The notes below the pieces were generated by a model. The model was not told the origin of the DNA and did no database searches. It saw nothing but the letters and a program-made list of their open reading frames with translations. Positions 35,190 through 44,273 of a stretch of 64,000 nucleotides of DNA are shown piece by piece (within the stretch, counting starts at the first letter, position 1; each line of letters starts with the position of its first letter). The DNA is from CAZNLH01 sp964573995 (GTDB lineage Bacteria > Gemmatimonadota > CAZMKB01 > CAZNLH01): assembly GCA_964573995.1 (NCBI GenBank), contig CAZNLH010000011.1, positions 14,046-78,045 of the forward strand, read 5' to 3'. Both the position numbers and the translations under genes were made by a program.

Positions 35190-36400
35190 CGTTCCTCCAC
35201 TTCCAGGACCTCGCACTCCGCCTTTCCCACCTCAAAGCGGATACCGACCCTGTCGCCCATGGAGAGAACAGCGGCTTTCCGAACGAGGCCTCCCCCCGGC
35301 AGCCTGTACGTTATTGAATAACCACGGGCCAGCGTGGCCAACGGGCTGAGAATGTCCAGCCTTCCGGCCAGGTCGGCAAGTCCCTGCTCCATCCCGTGAA
35401 GCAATTCAGCCAGGTCCCTCTTCATCGTCAGGTGCTGCCGGTCCAACCGCTGAATCATCTCCTCGATCATCCCGGGAACTCGTTTCAGTCCATGGCTCGA
35501 GGCGAGGTATTGAAATCGCCGCGTAAGCCTTTCGAGGATGAGTTCAACTTCCCGGCGCATCTTCATCTCCATCATTCTCAGGTTGGACAGCAGCCGGTCG
35601 GAATCCGGAACGATCAACTCGCCGGCCGCCGAGGGCGTCGGCGCCCTGATATCGGAGACGAGGTCCGAAATCGTGAAATCGATCTCGTGACCCACCGCCG
35701 ACACCACAGGGAGTACCGAAGATGAAATCGCCCTCGCGACCACTTCTTCATTGAATGCCCATAGATCCTCCAGCGATCCGCCCCCCCTGCCCACTATCAG
35801 CACATCCGGAACCCCCCATCGATTCATCGCCTCTATGGCGTGAGCGATCTCTTCCGCCGCCCCCTCACCCTGGACCCTTACGGGGAAGAGGATGATATCC
35901 GCCATGGGATAACGACGGCCGATTATAGAGATCATGTCCCTGATTGCTGCGCCCTTGGGTGAGGTGATTATGCCGATCACGGATGGGTACTGCGGCAGGG
36001 CCTTCTTGCGCGATTCATCGAACAGACCCTCTGACTTCAATCGCTCCTTGAGCCTCTCATATTCCAGGTGCAGCAAGCCTCTGCCAAGCGGCCTCAACTC
36101 AGAGAGTATCAATTGATAACGCCCGGACGGTGGGTAGATCGACACCCTGCCCATGGCCAGTACGCTCAGCCCATCCCTCGGCTCGAAGTCGAGACCCGTA
36201 TTCCTGCTTCGAAACATAACGGACGGCAATTGAGCCCTCTCGTCCTTCAGGGAAAAGTAGAGGTGACCCGAGGCCGCCCGGACCAAGTTGGACACCTCCC
36301 CCTGAACCCAAACCGATGGAAACTCTCCTTCCAGGGTCCCCCTGATCAAGGTTGTCAACTCACTAACCGTGAGAACATCCGCCGAGTTCATTTCTTCCAT
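35186..36400 (-). CDS. xseA: Exodeoxyribonuclease VII large subunit
   Basis: 404 residues. The N-terminal OB fold reads LTVSELTTLIRGTLEGEFPSVWVQGEVSNLVRAASGHLYFSLKDE. The catalytic domain holds VIGIITSPKGAAIRDMISII, PDVLIVGRGGGSLEDLWAFNEE and VSAVGHEIDFTISDLVSDIRAPTPSAAGE, then a long helical region and a beta C-terminus (LARGYSITYR). These are the standard XseA marks. It follows folD, with a 150-bp spacer in which nothing was recognised, and is coupled to xseB. Confidence 0.96.
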   Translation of the reverse strand: MEEMNSADVLTVSELTTLIRGTLEGEFPSVWVQGEVSNLVRAASGHLYFSLKDERAQLPSVMFRSRNTGLDFEPRDGLSVLAMGRVSIYPPSGRYQLILSELRPLGRGLLHLEYERLKERLKSEGLFDESRKKALPQYPSVIGIITSPKGAAIRDMISIIGRRYPMADIILFPVRVQGEGAAEEIAHAIEAMNRWGVPDVLIVGRGGGSLEDLWAFNEEVVARAISSSVLPVVSAVGHEIDFTISDLVSDIRAPTPSAAGELIVPDSDRLLSNLRMMEMKMRREVELILERLTRRFQYLASSHGLKRVPGMIEEMIQRLDRQHLTMKRDLAELLHGMEQGLADLAGRLDILSPLATLARGYSITYRLPGGGLVRKAAVLSMGDRVGIRFEVGKAECEVLEVEER

Positions 36401-36550
36401 TCTCGAAATCCAATCGATCAGCAGTATCAGGCCGCTCTATCCATTCGTCTCAAGCAGGGTTACGAGCGGGCGCAACGATGGAGTCGCTATCCGCGATACG
36501 GATGAACGGCCCTCACCTGGCGAACAACAGGAACGGAACGAATGCCCCGT

Positions 36551-37453
36551 CTATCCATTCAACGGGGCGGACTTCGCCGCCGTCAGGGTGTTTTTCATCA
36601 ACATGGCGATAGTCATCGGGCCGACGCCTCCCGGCACAGGCGTAATGGCCGAGGCGACATCCCGAACCGATTCGAAGTCAACATCCCCCACCAGTCGATA
36701 CCCTTTTTCGCTCGATGGATCCTCCACCCGGTTCACGCCGACATCCACCACAACCGCCCCGGGCCGGATCATGTCCGCCGTTACAAAGCGCGGCCTTCCG
36801 ATCGCTACGACCAGTATGTCCGCCTGAGAGGTGAAGTGCGCGATATCCGGAGTTCTGCTGTGGCATACGGTCACCGTGGCGTTAGCCCCCTCTTCTTTCA
36901 GGAGCAAGAGGTTTGCAAGGGGCCTGCCGACGATATTGCTCCTTCCTATTATAACAACGTGCCTTCCCTCCACCTTGATGCCGCTCCTTTGCAGGAGGAC
37001 CTGTATCCCGTGGGGAGTGCAAGGCTTCAGTAATGACCGGCCTTCAAGGAGTCTTCCCATGTTCACCGGGTGGAAGCCATCCACATCCTTTGACGGATCG
37101 ATGGAATCGATGATGGCCGTCTCGTCGAGATGATCAGGCAGGGGGAGTTGGACCAGGATGCCGTGGATTCGCGGGTCGTTGTTTAGAGATGCGATCACAT
37201 CGAGGAGTTCCCGCTCGGTCGCATTGCCGGAAAGGGCACGGGTGATCGAATAGATACCCAGTTCGTCGCACGCCCTGTTCTTCATCCTGACGTATACCCT
37301 TGATGAGGGATTATCTCCCACCAGGACGAACGCCAGGCCCGGGCGCAGGCCCCTGCCGGCCATACTCTTGACTTCCGACCTGACTTCCTCCTTGATCCCT
37401 GCGGATATCTCGGTCCCGTTTATCAACCTGCACTGCAATCGTCGAACCCCCAT
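36551..37453 (-). CDS. folD: Bifunctional methylenetetrahydrofolate dehydrogenase/cyclohydrolase
   Basis: 300 residues. Substrate-site motifs are present: SRVYVRMKNRACDELGI with the catalytic lysine, HGILVQLPLPDHLDE, DPSKDVDGFHPVNMGRL and the NADP-binding loop VIIGRSNIVGRPLANLLL, plus PGGVGPMTIAML at the end. FolD interconverts methylene-, methenyl- and formyl-tetrahydrofolate, supplying one-carbon units for purines and formyl-Met. It begins 6 nt after the ymdB stop, so both are in the same transcription unit. Confidence 0.96.
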   Translation of the reverse strand: MGVRRLQCRLINGTEISAGIKEEVRSEVKSMAGRGLRPGLAFVLVGDNPSSRVYVRMKNRACDELGIYSITRALSGNATERELLDVIASLNNDPRIHGILVQLPLPDHLDETAIIDSIDPSKDVDGFHPVNMGRLLEGRSLLKPCTPHGIQVLLQRSGIKVEGRHVVIIGRSNIVGRPLANLLLLKEEGANATVTVCHSRTPDIAHFTSQADILVVAIGRPRFVTADMIRPGAVVVDVGVNRVEDPSSEKGYRLVGDVDFESVRDVASAITPVPGGVGPMTIAMLMKNTLTAAKSAPLNG

Positions 37454-37459
37454 TCCATA

Positions 37460-38245
37460 TCAGTTGGTTAGGGCATACACCACTCTGCGGATCGAACCCG
37501 CTTTGCCCGACTGATCATCCACCTCCAAAACGACCCCCATCATCCTGACGTCTGAACCATCCGGGACGAAACGTCTCGGCAACTGCGTGAGGAACCTCTG
37601 AATCGCCTCCTTTTTCCTCATCCCTATGACCCCGGATATGGAGCCTGTCATCCCGGCATCGGTGATGTAGGCGGTCCCTCCGTCGAGGACACGCTCATCG
37701 GCCGTCTGGACGTGTGTGTGCGTCCCGATGAGGCCGCTCACCCTACTATTCAGGTACCAGCCCATCGCTATCTTCTCTGCAGTCGCCTCCGCGTGAAAGT
37801 CCACCAGGATCGTCCTGGTCTTTTCCCTCAACCGCTCTATGGCGCCGTCCGCCTTCCGGAAAGGGCAATCAATCGACGGCATGAATGCCCTTCCCTGCAG
37901 GTTGAGGACGCCGATCGCGGCACCCGTTTGAGCATGAAACACTCCCATACCCCTTCCCGGGGTCCCGGGCGGGTAATTGAGAGGCCTGAGGAGTCTCTCT
38001 TCCTTGTCGATATATGGCATGATCTCTTTGCGGTCCCAGATGTGGTTTCCGCTCGTCAACACATCAATTCCCGCCGAGAATAGTTCATCAGCGGAGTCGG
38101 GGGTCAATCCGAATCCACCGGCACCATTTTCCGCATTGGCGATGCAAAAGTCTATATCCTCGGCCTGCCGAAACTCCGCGAAGGCCCCCTTCAAGAATTT
38201 CCGACCCGCCTTCCCTATTATATCTCCGATAAACAGGATCTTCAA
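37460..38245 (-). CDS. ymdB: YmdB-type metallophosphoesterase
   Basis: 261 residues, TTG start. The calcineurin-like metal centre is visible: FIGDIIGKAGR (D near 7), ANAENGAGGFGL, LTSGNHIWDRKEI, and VDFHAEATAEKIAMGW with ligand histidine, then GTHTHVQTADERVL. The family (TIGR00282-like) includes Bacillus YmdB, a 2',3'-cyclic nucleotide phosphodiesterase that influences RNA levels. It directly follows rny, as in Bacillus, which supports a role in RNA metabolism. Confidence 0.92.
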   Translation of the reverse strand: MKILFIGDIIGKAGRKFLKGAFAEFRQAEDIDFCIANAENGAGGFGLTPDSADELFSAGIDVLTSGNHIWDRKEIMPYIDKEERLLRPLNYPPGTPGRGMGVFHAQTGAAIGVLNLQGRAFMPSIDCPFRKADGAIERLREKTRTILVDFHAEATAEKIAMGWYLNSRVSGLIGTHTHVQTADERVLDGGTAYITDAGMTGSISGVIGMRKKEAIQRFLTQLPRRFVPDGSDVRMMGVVLEVDDQSGKAGSIRRVVYALTN

Positions 38246-38260
38246 TCTACCACTTACTCC

Positions 38261-39832
38261 CTAACGAGCGTAATCCACTGATCGGACTTCCCTGATGACC
38301 GACACCTTGATATGGCCGGGATACTCCAGTTCTTTTTCTATCTTCCGGGCTATCTCGCTCGACATCTGATCCGTGTTCGTGTCATCAACTGCATCAGGCT
38401 CGACGATCACGCGGATCTCACGTCCGGCCTGGATTGCATAGGACTTCTGTACACCGTAGAAAGAATCAGCGAGTTCTTCGAGTTTTTCAAGGCGCCGTAT
38501 GTACGTCTCGAACGTCTCACGCCTCGCCCCGGGCCTGGCACCAGAGAGTGCATCCGCCGCCTGCACGAGCACCGCGATCACCGATTTTGGTTCGACATCA
38601 TTGTGATGGGCCTCTATCGCATGAACGATGACCGGGTCTTCCTTGTATTTCTTCGCCAACTCGACGCCGAGTTGGACATGCGTCCCCTCGCTCTCATGGG
38701 TAAGAGACTTACCTATGTCATGGAGGAGTGCTGCACGCCTTGCGGTCTTTTCATCGAAATTCAGTTCGCTCGCCATCAACCCGGCGATGATGGCCGACTC
38801 CTTCAAGTGCTGAAGCACATTTTGACCGTAACTCGTCCGATACTTCAGTTTGCCTATCAGGTGAATCAGGTCGGGGTGAAGACCGTGAATTCCCAGTTCA
38901 TATACCGTCTCCTCCCCGGTCTGCTGTATGATCTCCTCTATTTCTTTCGTGGCCTTCCCCACGACGTCTTCGATCCTGCCCGGATGAATCCTGCCATCCG
39001 ACACGAGTTTTGCGAGGGCAATCCTGGCGGTCTCCCTCCTGACAGGGTCGAACGCGGACAGGATCACTGCTTCAGGCGTGTCATCGATAATGACATTGAC
39101 CCCGGTAGCCATCTCGAAGGACCTGATGTTCCTGCCCTCCCTGCCGATAATCCGTCCCTTCATCTCGTCGTTCGGCAAGGATACGACGGAGACCGTCGAC
39201 TCTACCACCTGGTCCGCGGCGCATCGCTGAATGGCATCTACAATGATCTTTTTTGCCTCTTTCTCAGCAATCCGCTTGGTGCTCTCCTTTATCTCCTTGA
39301 GAGTCTGTGATGCCTCGAGCCTCGCTTCCTCTTCAAGATTGGCAATCAGTTCTTTCTTCGCCTCCAGCGCGCTCAAGCCTGCAATTCGCTCGAGCCGTTG
39401 GTTCTGTTCATGAATCAACTGGGAAAGACGAGATTCCTTGGCCTTCAACGCCTTGTCACGATCAAGGAATTCCTCGCTCAATCGCTTGAGTTCCCGCTCC
39501 TTCTTCTCGATGAGATCAAGTTTACGGGTGAAGGTTGCTTCCTGATCCTTGAATTTCCACTCCATTTGCCCCAGTTGCTTACGGCGTTCATTGGTCTCCT
39601 CTTCAAATTTTACCTTTGCCTTGTAGAGTTCCTCCTTCATCTCAATTGCTGCGGTTTTCTTGATATTCTCTCCTTCGTGCCTTGCATCGTCGATGATTCT
39701 TTCAGCCTTCCGCTCGGCTTCCAGGATCGCCTTCACGGAGATGCTCTTCCTTAAGATGAATCCGAGAAAGAAAGCGACGGTAGCAATGAGGAGAGATCCA
39801 ACCAGGACATAGACAAAGGGGTAACCTAACAT
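38261..39832 (-). CDS. rny: Ribonuclease Y
   Basis: 523 residues. An N-terminal membrane anchor (YPFVYVLVGSLLIATVAFFLGFIL) is followed by a long coiled coil (about 35-190) rich in Glu/Lys. Next come a KH domain (VVSLPNDEMKGRIIGREGRNIRSFEMATGVNVII) and an HD domain with RAALLHDIGKSLTHE and VIHAIEAHHNDVEPKS. The endonuclease starts mRNA decay at the membrane. The ATG has GGAGAG upstream. The 6S RNA gene ends about 40 nt before it, so rny may be reached by read-through from the 6S promoter or by its own unseen promoter. Confidence 0.96.
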   Translation of the reverse strand: MLGYPFVYVLVGSLLIATVAFFLGFILRKSISVKAILEAERKAERIIDDARHEGENIKKTAAIEMKEELYKAKVKFEEETNERRKQLGQMEWKFKDQEATFTRKLDLIEKKERELKRLSEEFLDRDKALKAKESRLSQLIHEQNQRLERIAGLSALEAKKELIANLEEEARLEASQTLKEIKESTKRIAEKEAKKIIVDAIQRCAADQVVESTVSVVSLPNDEMKGRIIGREGRNIRSFEMATGVNVIIDDTPEAVILSAFDPVRRETARIALAKLVSDGRIHPGRIEDVVGKATKEIEEIIQQTGEETVYELGIHGLHPDLIHLIGKLKYRTSYGQNVLQHLKESAIIAGLMASELNFDEKTARRAALLHDIGKSLTHESEGTHVQLGVELAKKYKEDPVIVHAIEAHHNDVEPKSVIAVLVQAADALSGARPGARRETFETYIRRLEKLEELADSFYGVQKSYAIQAGREIRVIVEPDAVDDTNTDQMSSEIARKIEKELEYPGHIKVSVIREVRSVDYAR

Positions 39833-39872
39833 TTTTCTCTCCAGACTTTCCTGATTTTAATTCAGGTGAAAT

Positions 39873-40060
39873 AAAAAATCCCCGCGCTCGGTGGGAGAAA
39901 AGGATCTTTTGAACCTGACTCATATAGTGTGGGTATCTTCCCGTTGACATCTCACTTCCCGGATCTACGGGCATGTAGTCAAGCAACGGAGACAGATTCC
40001 CGGTCAGTTAGTGTTGGCTCAAAATTTCGCTTTTCGCCACACACGGTGCAGGGATTTTCT
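39873..40060 (-). ncRNA. ssrS: Candidate 6S RNA (SsrS)
   Basis: A roughly 188-nt minus-strand RNA is predicted between zapA and rny. Its own promoter is excellent. The 5' end AAAATCCC (40058-40051) pairs with GGGATTTT (39882-39875), closing one long rod, and the 3' arm runs into six Ts, so the same stem can act as terminator. A second helix pairs GTGTGG with CCACAC further inside, and a purine-rich bulge near TGAGCCAACACTAACTG lies in the 5' half. An apical part with TTGAC...GTCAA can form a terminal hairpin. Length, rod shape and zapA neighbourhood match 6S RNA, which binds the housekeeping RNA polymerase holoenzyme. Rfam RF00013 was not run, so the call rests on context and hand folding. 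Confidence 0.8.
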
Positions 40061-40066
40061 ACTATC

Positions 40067-40095
40067 AGTATAATAAATTTTTCCTGAATTGACAA
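40067..40095 (-). promoter_or_regulatory. Promoter of the candidate 6S RNA
   Basis: TTGTCA (40095-40090), a 17-nt AT-rich spacer and TATACT (40072-40067) read on the minus strand. Transcription would start near 40060, at the 5' side of the closing stem. It lies directly downstream of the zapA stop codon. Confidence 0.8.
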
Positions 40096-40116
40096 GGGGC
40101 TTCATCGAAGTCTCCA

Positions 40117-40419
40117 CTAATCGCCGAGGTCACACCCCTCCTGAAGACTCCTTAGCATCCCTTCAAGCCGGCGCCTGTGCTCTTCGTCTATTTGACCGGC
40201 CTTTTCCCTCACCTGGAAAAATTCATTGGTAATGGACATTGCAGCGAGGATGGCGATCTTGTGGACGTCGGAAATTTTGGTCACTCGTGCCACTTGTTTC
40301 ATGGCCTGATCCACGTAATCGGCCACCCGCCGGGTATATTCCGGAGACACCTCACTCCTGATTCCCAGTTCTTCTCCAAAGATATTAACCTTCGTGCTAC
40401 TCGGAGCGTCTCTGCCCAT
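40117..40419 (-). CDS. zapA: Cell division protein ZapA
   Basis: 100 residues. The ZapA N-domain reads KVNIFGEELGIRSEVSPEYTRRVADYVDQAMKQVA, followed by a helical coiled-coil half (KIAILAAMSITNEFFQVREKAGQIDEEHRRRLEGMLRSL). ZapA binds and cross-links FtsZ filaments at mid-cell. It follows a small coiled-coil gene and the pheST genes and precedes the 6S RNA, an order seen in several bacterial groups. Confidence 0.9.
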   Translation of the reverse strand: MGRDAPSSTKVNIFGEELGIRSEVSPEYTRRVADYVDQAMKQVARVTKISDVHKIAILAAMSITNEFFQVREKAGQIDEEHRRRLEGMLRSLQEGCDLGD

Positions 40420-40508
40420 TTTCCCTCAAGCGTGTCAAACTCAAGCCTAAATCCCCCACCTTCTTCCCATACTCCCGTAAAGACTACTACCAACACCACT
40501 CCGCCAGG

Positions 40509-40790
40509 TCACTCTTCACCAACCACATCCAGTTTCTTCAAAATCTCCCGAGCCTTACGCCCGACTCGTTCAATCTTTTCTTGAAGATCGCGGTTCCGTT
40601 CCCGCAATCCATCCAACCCTTCTTCGCCCCGCCCATCCCTCAGGGCCTTCTCGAGTTCAATCACCCTCGCCCTCAACCCCGCCGCCTCTCTCCTCGACCG
40701 CGCGAGTTCATCCAATACCCGGGCTACCCCCCTCTCCAACCGATCTAGGAGGGAGACACCGCCGGCCCCGATTCCAGTCTCTTCGATAAT
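40509..40790 (-). CDS. Small coiled-coil protein (ZapB-like position), probable AUU start
   Basis: 93 residues if translation starts at ATT 40790. That codon is 6 nt behind a perfect AGGAGG (40802-40797) and 24 nt after the pheT stop. The first standard start, TTG at 40739, has no ribosome-binding site and would cut off LLDRLERGVARVLDEL, which continues the heptad pattern. The product is one long charged coiled coil (ELARSRREAAGLRARVIELEKALRD, LRERNRDLQEKIERVGRKAREILKKLD) with no other domain. Its place next to zapA and its composition suggest a ZapB-like or similar division-site factor, but this is inference. It may also be only a structural helper of ZapA. Confidence 0.7.
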   Translation of the reverse strand: MIEETGIGAGGVSLLDRLERGVARVLDELARSRREAAGLRARVIELEKALRDGRGEEGLDGLRERNRDLQEKIERVGRKAREILKKLDVVGEE

Positions 40791-40814
40791 CTTCCGCCTC
40801 CTGTCTTTTCTTCT

Positions 40815-43223
40815 TCAGGGCCCGGCCATCGGCCTGAGCCTCGCGTTGAATTTTTTCTCCAGTAGGTGAAACAGTTCTTCCATCAGTCGATCCACTTCTT
40901 CATCCCTCAACGTACGTTCCAGGGACCTGAAGACGAGTGAAAATGCCAGTGCCAACTGGTCACTAGGCACCTGGTGCCCCTTATAGATATCGTACAACCT
41001 CACCGACTCGAGCAACTCCCCACCGATGTCCCGGACAGCCTCTTCAAGATCACGATACCTCACACCACGGGGGACGAGGATGGAAAGGTCCCGGTTGACG
41101 GCCGGATACGACGATATCTTCGCACAACGCTGTCGTCCTTCACCCTGTTCCAGGAAATTTCCATCCATCTCGAACAGCAGCGGTGACTCGGGCAGGTCCA
41201 ACTCATTGCGTAGAGACGGATCAATCTCGCCGAAAAGACCTACCTGATGGCCATCCACCTCGATGGACGCGCACTTGCCGGGATGAAAGCCCCGCCGGCT
41301 CACACCGTCAACCGCCACGTGTGAGAAACCCAGCGCGCATAGCAGGGAATTCAAGACACCCTTCATATCGAAGAAATCGCACGTCCTCTCCTTGCCATTG
41401 CTCCAGTGGACCGGCGATTCCTTTCCAACCATCAGGCCCGCAACCGATAACCGCTCTTCCGGGACCTTTCCGCTACTCGGGACCGGGCCGAATACCGTCC
41501 CCGTCTCGAAGATTCTAATGTCCGGCATGTTCCTGTTCAGGTTGAGCCTGAGCACCTTCAGCAGTCCGGGCAAAAGTGAAGGCCTGAGGACCTCCGCGTC
41601 GACGGAAACAGGGTTCCTTAGACGACAGATTCCGGCAAGGTCCCCCTCCTGTAAGAAGGTGGTTACCTCATCCGGACCAAGGAAGGATGTAGTATAAACC
41701 TCGCGAAAGCCGTGTGCAACAAGGACAGACTTGATCGCGTCCCTTCCCCTGCGGTCGACATGGGTGGCTGAATCGAATAGAGCGCCTCCGGTCGCCTCTA
41801 ACCGGTCATACCCGATCAAGCGAGCGATCTCCTCTATGAGATCTATCTCCAGCATGAGGTCTCTCCTAAATGTCGGCACATCGACCTCTATTAAATTATC
41901 CTCGGCACAACCTGGAAGATCGATAAGTCCCAGGAGGTCTACCATCTTCTTCACACCGATCTTTGTCCCGAGAACCTTACCAACCCGCCCTGGTCTCAGG
42001 TTGATCGATACACCCTTTACTACATCCGGGTACCTGTCTATACGACCCCTCATCACCTCGCCTCCGGCCAAGTCTTGGATCAACGCCGTAACCCTGTCAA
42101 GGGCAAATGGAAGACCGTTAGGGTCGACCCACCGCTCGAAACGGAACGAGGCGTCGGTATAAAGGCCTAACCTCCTGGAAGATGCACGTATCATGCTGGG
42201 ATTGAAGTGAGCGCACTCTATCAGGATATCCCTCGTATTTTCCCTGACCTCTGTATCCAGGCCTCCCATGATCCCGGCAATGGCCACGGCCTTTTCTTCA
42301 TCCGCTATCGCCACGGTTTCCCGGTCGAGCTCCCTTTCTTCCCCATCGAGCGTAACTATCTTCTCTCCATCGAAGGCCTGCCTCACCAATATCTTGTGGC
42401 CAGAGATGTTGTTTATGTCAAATGTGTGCATGGGGTGTCCCAACTCGAGAAGGACATAGTTGGATGCATCAACAACGTTATTGATCGAACGCAGGCCGAG
42501 CGCTTCCAGTCTGCGCGACAGCCAGAATGGCGATGGGCCTACCGTAACGCCTCGAATGATGCGAGCCATGTATCGCGGGCATCCATGCGGGGACTGCAGA
42601 TCAACGTCCATAATGGAATCGATCCCCTCCCCCCCCTCCTTCACGAGAGGAGTGTAATGTCTCCACTCGCCTCCGACGATAGCCCGGACCTCCCTCGCGA
42701 CACCCACGTGGGAGAATAGATCGAACCTGTTGGCCGTCACCTCGATATCGAAGATATAGTCTTCCAGGCCGAGTTCCCTGACGATGTCCGCTCCGACATT
42801 CACCACATCAGTGAGTTCTAAGATCCCATTCGCTTCAGGGCCGATCTCCAGTTCCCTGGCGGAACAGAGCATCCCGCTTGAGACTTCTCCCCGGACAGGG
42901 CGCTCTTTGATCTTCACCCCACCCGGCAACACGGCCCCCGGAGGTGCAAAGGGGTATATCGCTCCCCTTGTAACGTTAGGGGCCCCACACACCACCCTGT
43001 AAGATCGACCCTGGCCCGCGTCGACTCTGCATACCACCAGCCTGTCGGCGTTGGGATGCCTCTTGACCTCCGTCACACGCCCTGTAACGACACCCTGGAC
43101 CTCTGGACACAGATGCTCCACATCCTCTACCGCCAGGCCCCGCATGGTCAGGCGGTCCGCCAGTTCATGGGGCTCCATATCGAAATCAATGAGGTCCCGG
43201 ATCCAGTTCAGGCTGACCTTCAA
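40815..43223 (-). CDS. pheT: Phenylalanyl-tRNA synthetase beta subunit
   Basis: 802 residues, TTG start 12 nt after pheS. All PheT modules appear in order: the N-terminal domain (MKVSLNWIRDLIDFDMEPHELADRLTM), the tRNA-binding OB domain near 40-150 (GVVTGRVTEVKRHPNADRLVVCRVDAG), the B3/B4 editing domain (NNVVDASNYVLLELGHPMHTFD), the B5 domain, the catalytic-like domain (FRRDLMLEIDLIEEIARLIGYDRL), and the anticodon-binding FDX-ACB domain at the end (AKISSYPAVNRDLSILVPRGV). It forms an alpha2beta2 enzyme with PheS that charges tRNA-Phe and removes mischarged tyrosine. Confidence 0.97.
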   Translation of the reverse strand: MKVSLNWIRDLIDFDMEPHELADRLTMRGLAVEDVEHLCPEVQGVVTGRVTEVKRHPNADRLVVCRVDAGQGRSYRVVCGAPNVTRGAIYPFAPPGAVLPGGVKIKERPVRGEVSSGMLCSARELEIGPEANGILELTDVVNVGADIVRELGLEDYIFDIEVTANRFDLFSHVGVAREVRAIVGGEWRHYTPLVKEGGEGIDSIMDVDLQSPHGCPRYMARIIRGVTVGPSPFWLSRRLEALGLRSINNVVDASNYVLLELGHPMHTFDINNISGHKILVRQAFDGEKIVTLDGEERELDRETVAIADEEKAVAIAGIMGGLDTEVRENTRDILIECAHFNPSMIRASSRRLGLYTDASFRFERWVDPNGLPFALDRVTALIQDLAGGEVMRGRIDRYPDVVKGVSINLRPGRVGKVLGTKIGVKKMVDLLGLIDLPGCAEDNLIEVDVPTFRRDLMLEIDLIEEIARLIGYDRLEATGGALFDSATHVDRRGRDAIKSVLVAHGFREVYTTSFLGPDEVTTFLQEGDLAGICRLRNPVSVDAEVLRPSLLPGLLKVLRLNLNRNMPDIRIFETGTVFGPVPSSGKVPEERLSVAGLMVGKESPVHWSNGKERTCDFFDMKGVLNSLLCALGFSHVAVDGVSRRGFHPGKCASIEVDGHQVGLFGEIDPSLRNELDLPESPLLFEMDGNFLEQGEGRQRCAKISSYPAVNRDLSILVPRGVRYRDLEEAVRDIGGELLESVRLYDIYKGHQVPSDQLALAFSLVFRSLERTLRDEEVDRLMEELFHLLEKKFNARLRPMAGP

Positions 43224-43235
43224 TGGGTTTCCCCT

Positions 43236-44273
43236 TCACGAGAATTGTGACAGGAAGCGGACATCATTCTCGTAGAACGTCCGTATATCGTCTATCCCGT
43301 ATTTCAACATAGCGATCCGCTCCACACCCAACCCAAAGGCATACCCGGTGTATCTCTCCGGGTCATACCCGACCGCTTCAAATACCGCAGGATTTACCAT
43401 TCCAGCGCCGAGGACCTCGAGCCATCCCGTCCCCTTGCATACCCGGCAACCCCCACCCCGGCAAAAAACACACGAGATATCCACTTCCGCGCTCGGTTCG
43501 GTAAACGGAAAGAAACTGGGACGAAACCTCGTCCCCGTCCCCGGGCCGAACATCTCCTTTGCAAATGATTGCAGGCATCCCTTGAGTTGAGGGAAGGTAA
43601 CCCCATCGTCCACATACAACCCCTCGACCTGATGGAAGACCGGGCTGTGAGACGCATCCGGCGTGTCGCAGCGGAACACGCGCCCCGGCACAATGATCTT
43701 CACGGGTGGCCGAGTCTTTTCCATGACCCGGACCTGAACCGGGGAGGTATGGGTCCTCATAACGACGTCATCCGACAGGTAGAAGGTGTCGTGTTCGTCA
43801 CGGGCCGGATGATCCCTGGGCACGTTGAGGGCCTCAAAGTTATAATATTCGAGTTCGACTTCTGGTCCCAGGGCAACGGAAAACCCCATACCATAAAAGA
43901 TATCCACGATATCACGGAAGGCAAGGCTCAATGGATGAAGGCTACCGCTCCAGGTATCCCTTCCCGGGAGCGTGACATCGACCGACTCTGACTCCAGACG
44001 CATCGACCTCTCGGCCATCTCCATTGCTCGCCTCTTGCTTGAAATGGCCTCCACCAAGCGGGCCTTGACGGCATTGGCCTCCTTGCCCGCCCCGGGCCTC
44101 TCTTCCAGGGGGATCCTGCCAAGGTCACGGATGAATTCGCTGAGTTTCCCCTTTCGTCCCAGATAAGCGACCCTGATCTCCTCGACCGCCTTCTCACTTT
44201 GGGCATTCTCGATATCTCTCAGGGCCCTGGCCTCGATATCTTTTAAAAGGGTATGGTAGTCAACATCTTTCAC
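43236..44273 (-). CDS. pheS: Phenylalanyl-tRNA synthetase alpha subunit
   Basis: 345 residues with a GTG start overlapping the rplT stop (GTGA). The N-terminal coiled coil is followed by class II motifs: motif 1 (PLSLAFRDIVDIFYGMGFSVALGPEVE), motif 2 (FRCDTPDASHSPVFHQVEGLYVD), and motif 3 with GLGVERIAMLKYGIDDIR. FRPSFFPFTEPSAEVDI is the PheS signature. A cysteine pair pattern (CVFCRGGGCRVCKGTGW) in the catalytic domain looks able to bind zinc, as in many PheS proteins. It forms ATP-dependent Phe-tRNA(Phe) together with PheT. Confidence 0.97.
   Translation of the reverse strand: MKDVDYHTLLKDIEARALRDIENAQSEKAVEEIRVAYLGRKGKLSEFIRDLGRIPLEERPGAGKEANAVKARLVEAISSKRRAMEMAERSMRLESESVDVTLPGRDTWSGSLHPLSLAFRDIVDIFYGMGFSVALGPEVELEYYNFEALNVPRDHPARDEHDTFYLSDDVVMRTHTSPVQVRVMEKTRPPVKIIVPGRVFRCDTPDASHSPVFHQVEGLYVDDGVTFPQLKGCLQSFAKEMFGPGTGTRFRPSFFPFTEPSAEVDISCVFCRGGGCRVCKGTGWLEVLGAGMVNPAVFEAVGYDPERYTGYAFGLGVERIAMLKYGIDDIRTFYENDVRFLSQFS

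Noticed and set aside
38312..39310. 332-residue plus-strand frame
   Set aside because: It runs antisense through the KH and HD domains of RNase Y, whose sense frame is fully conserved.
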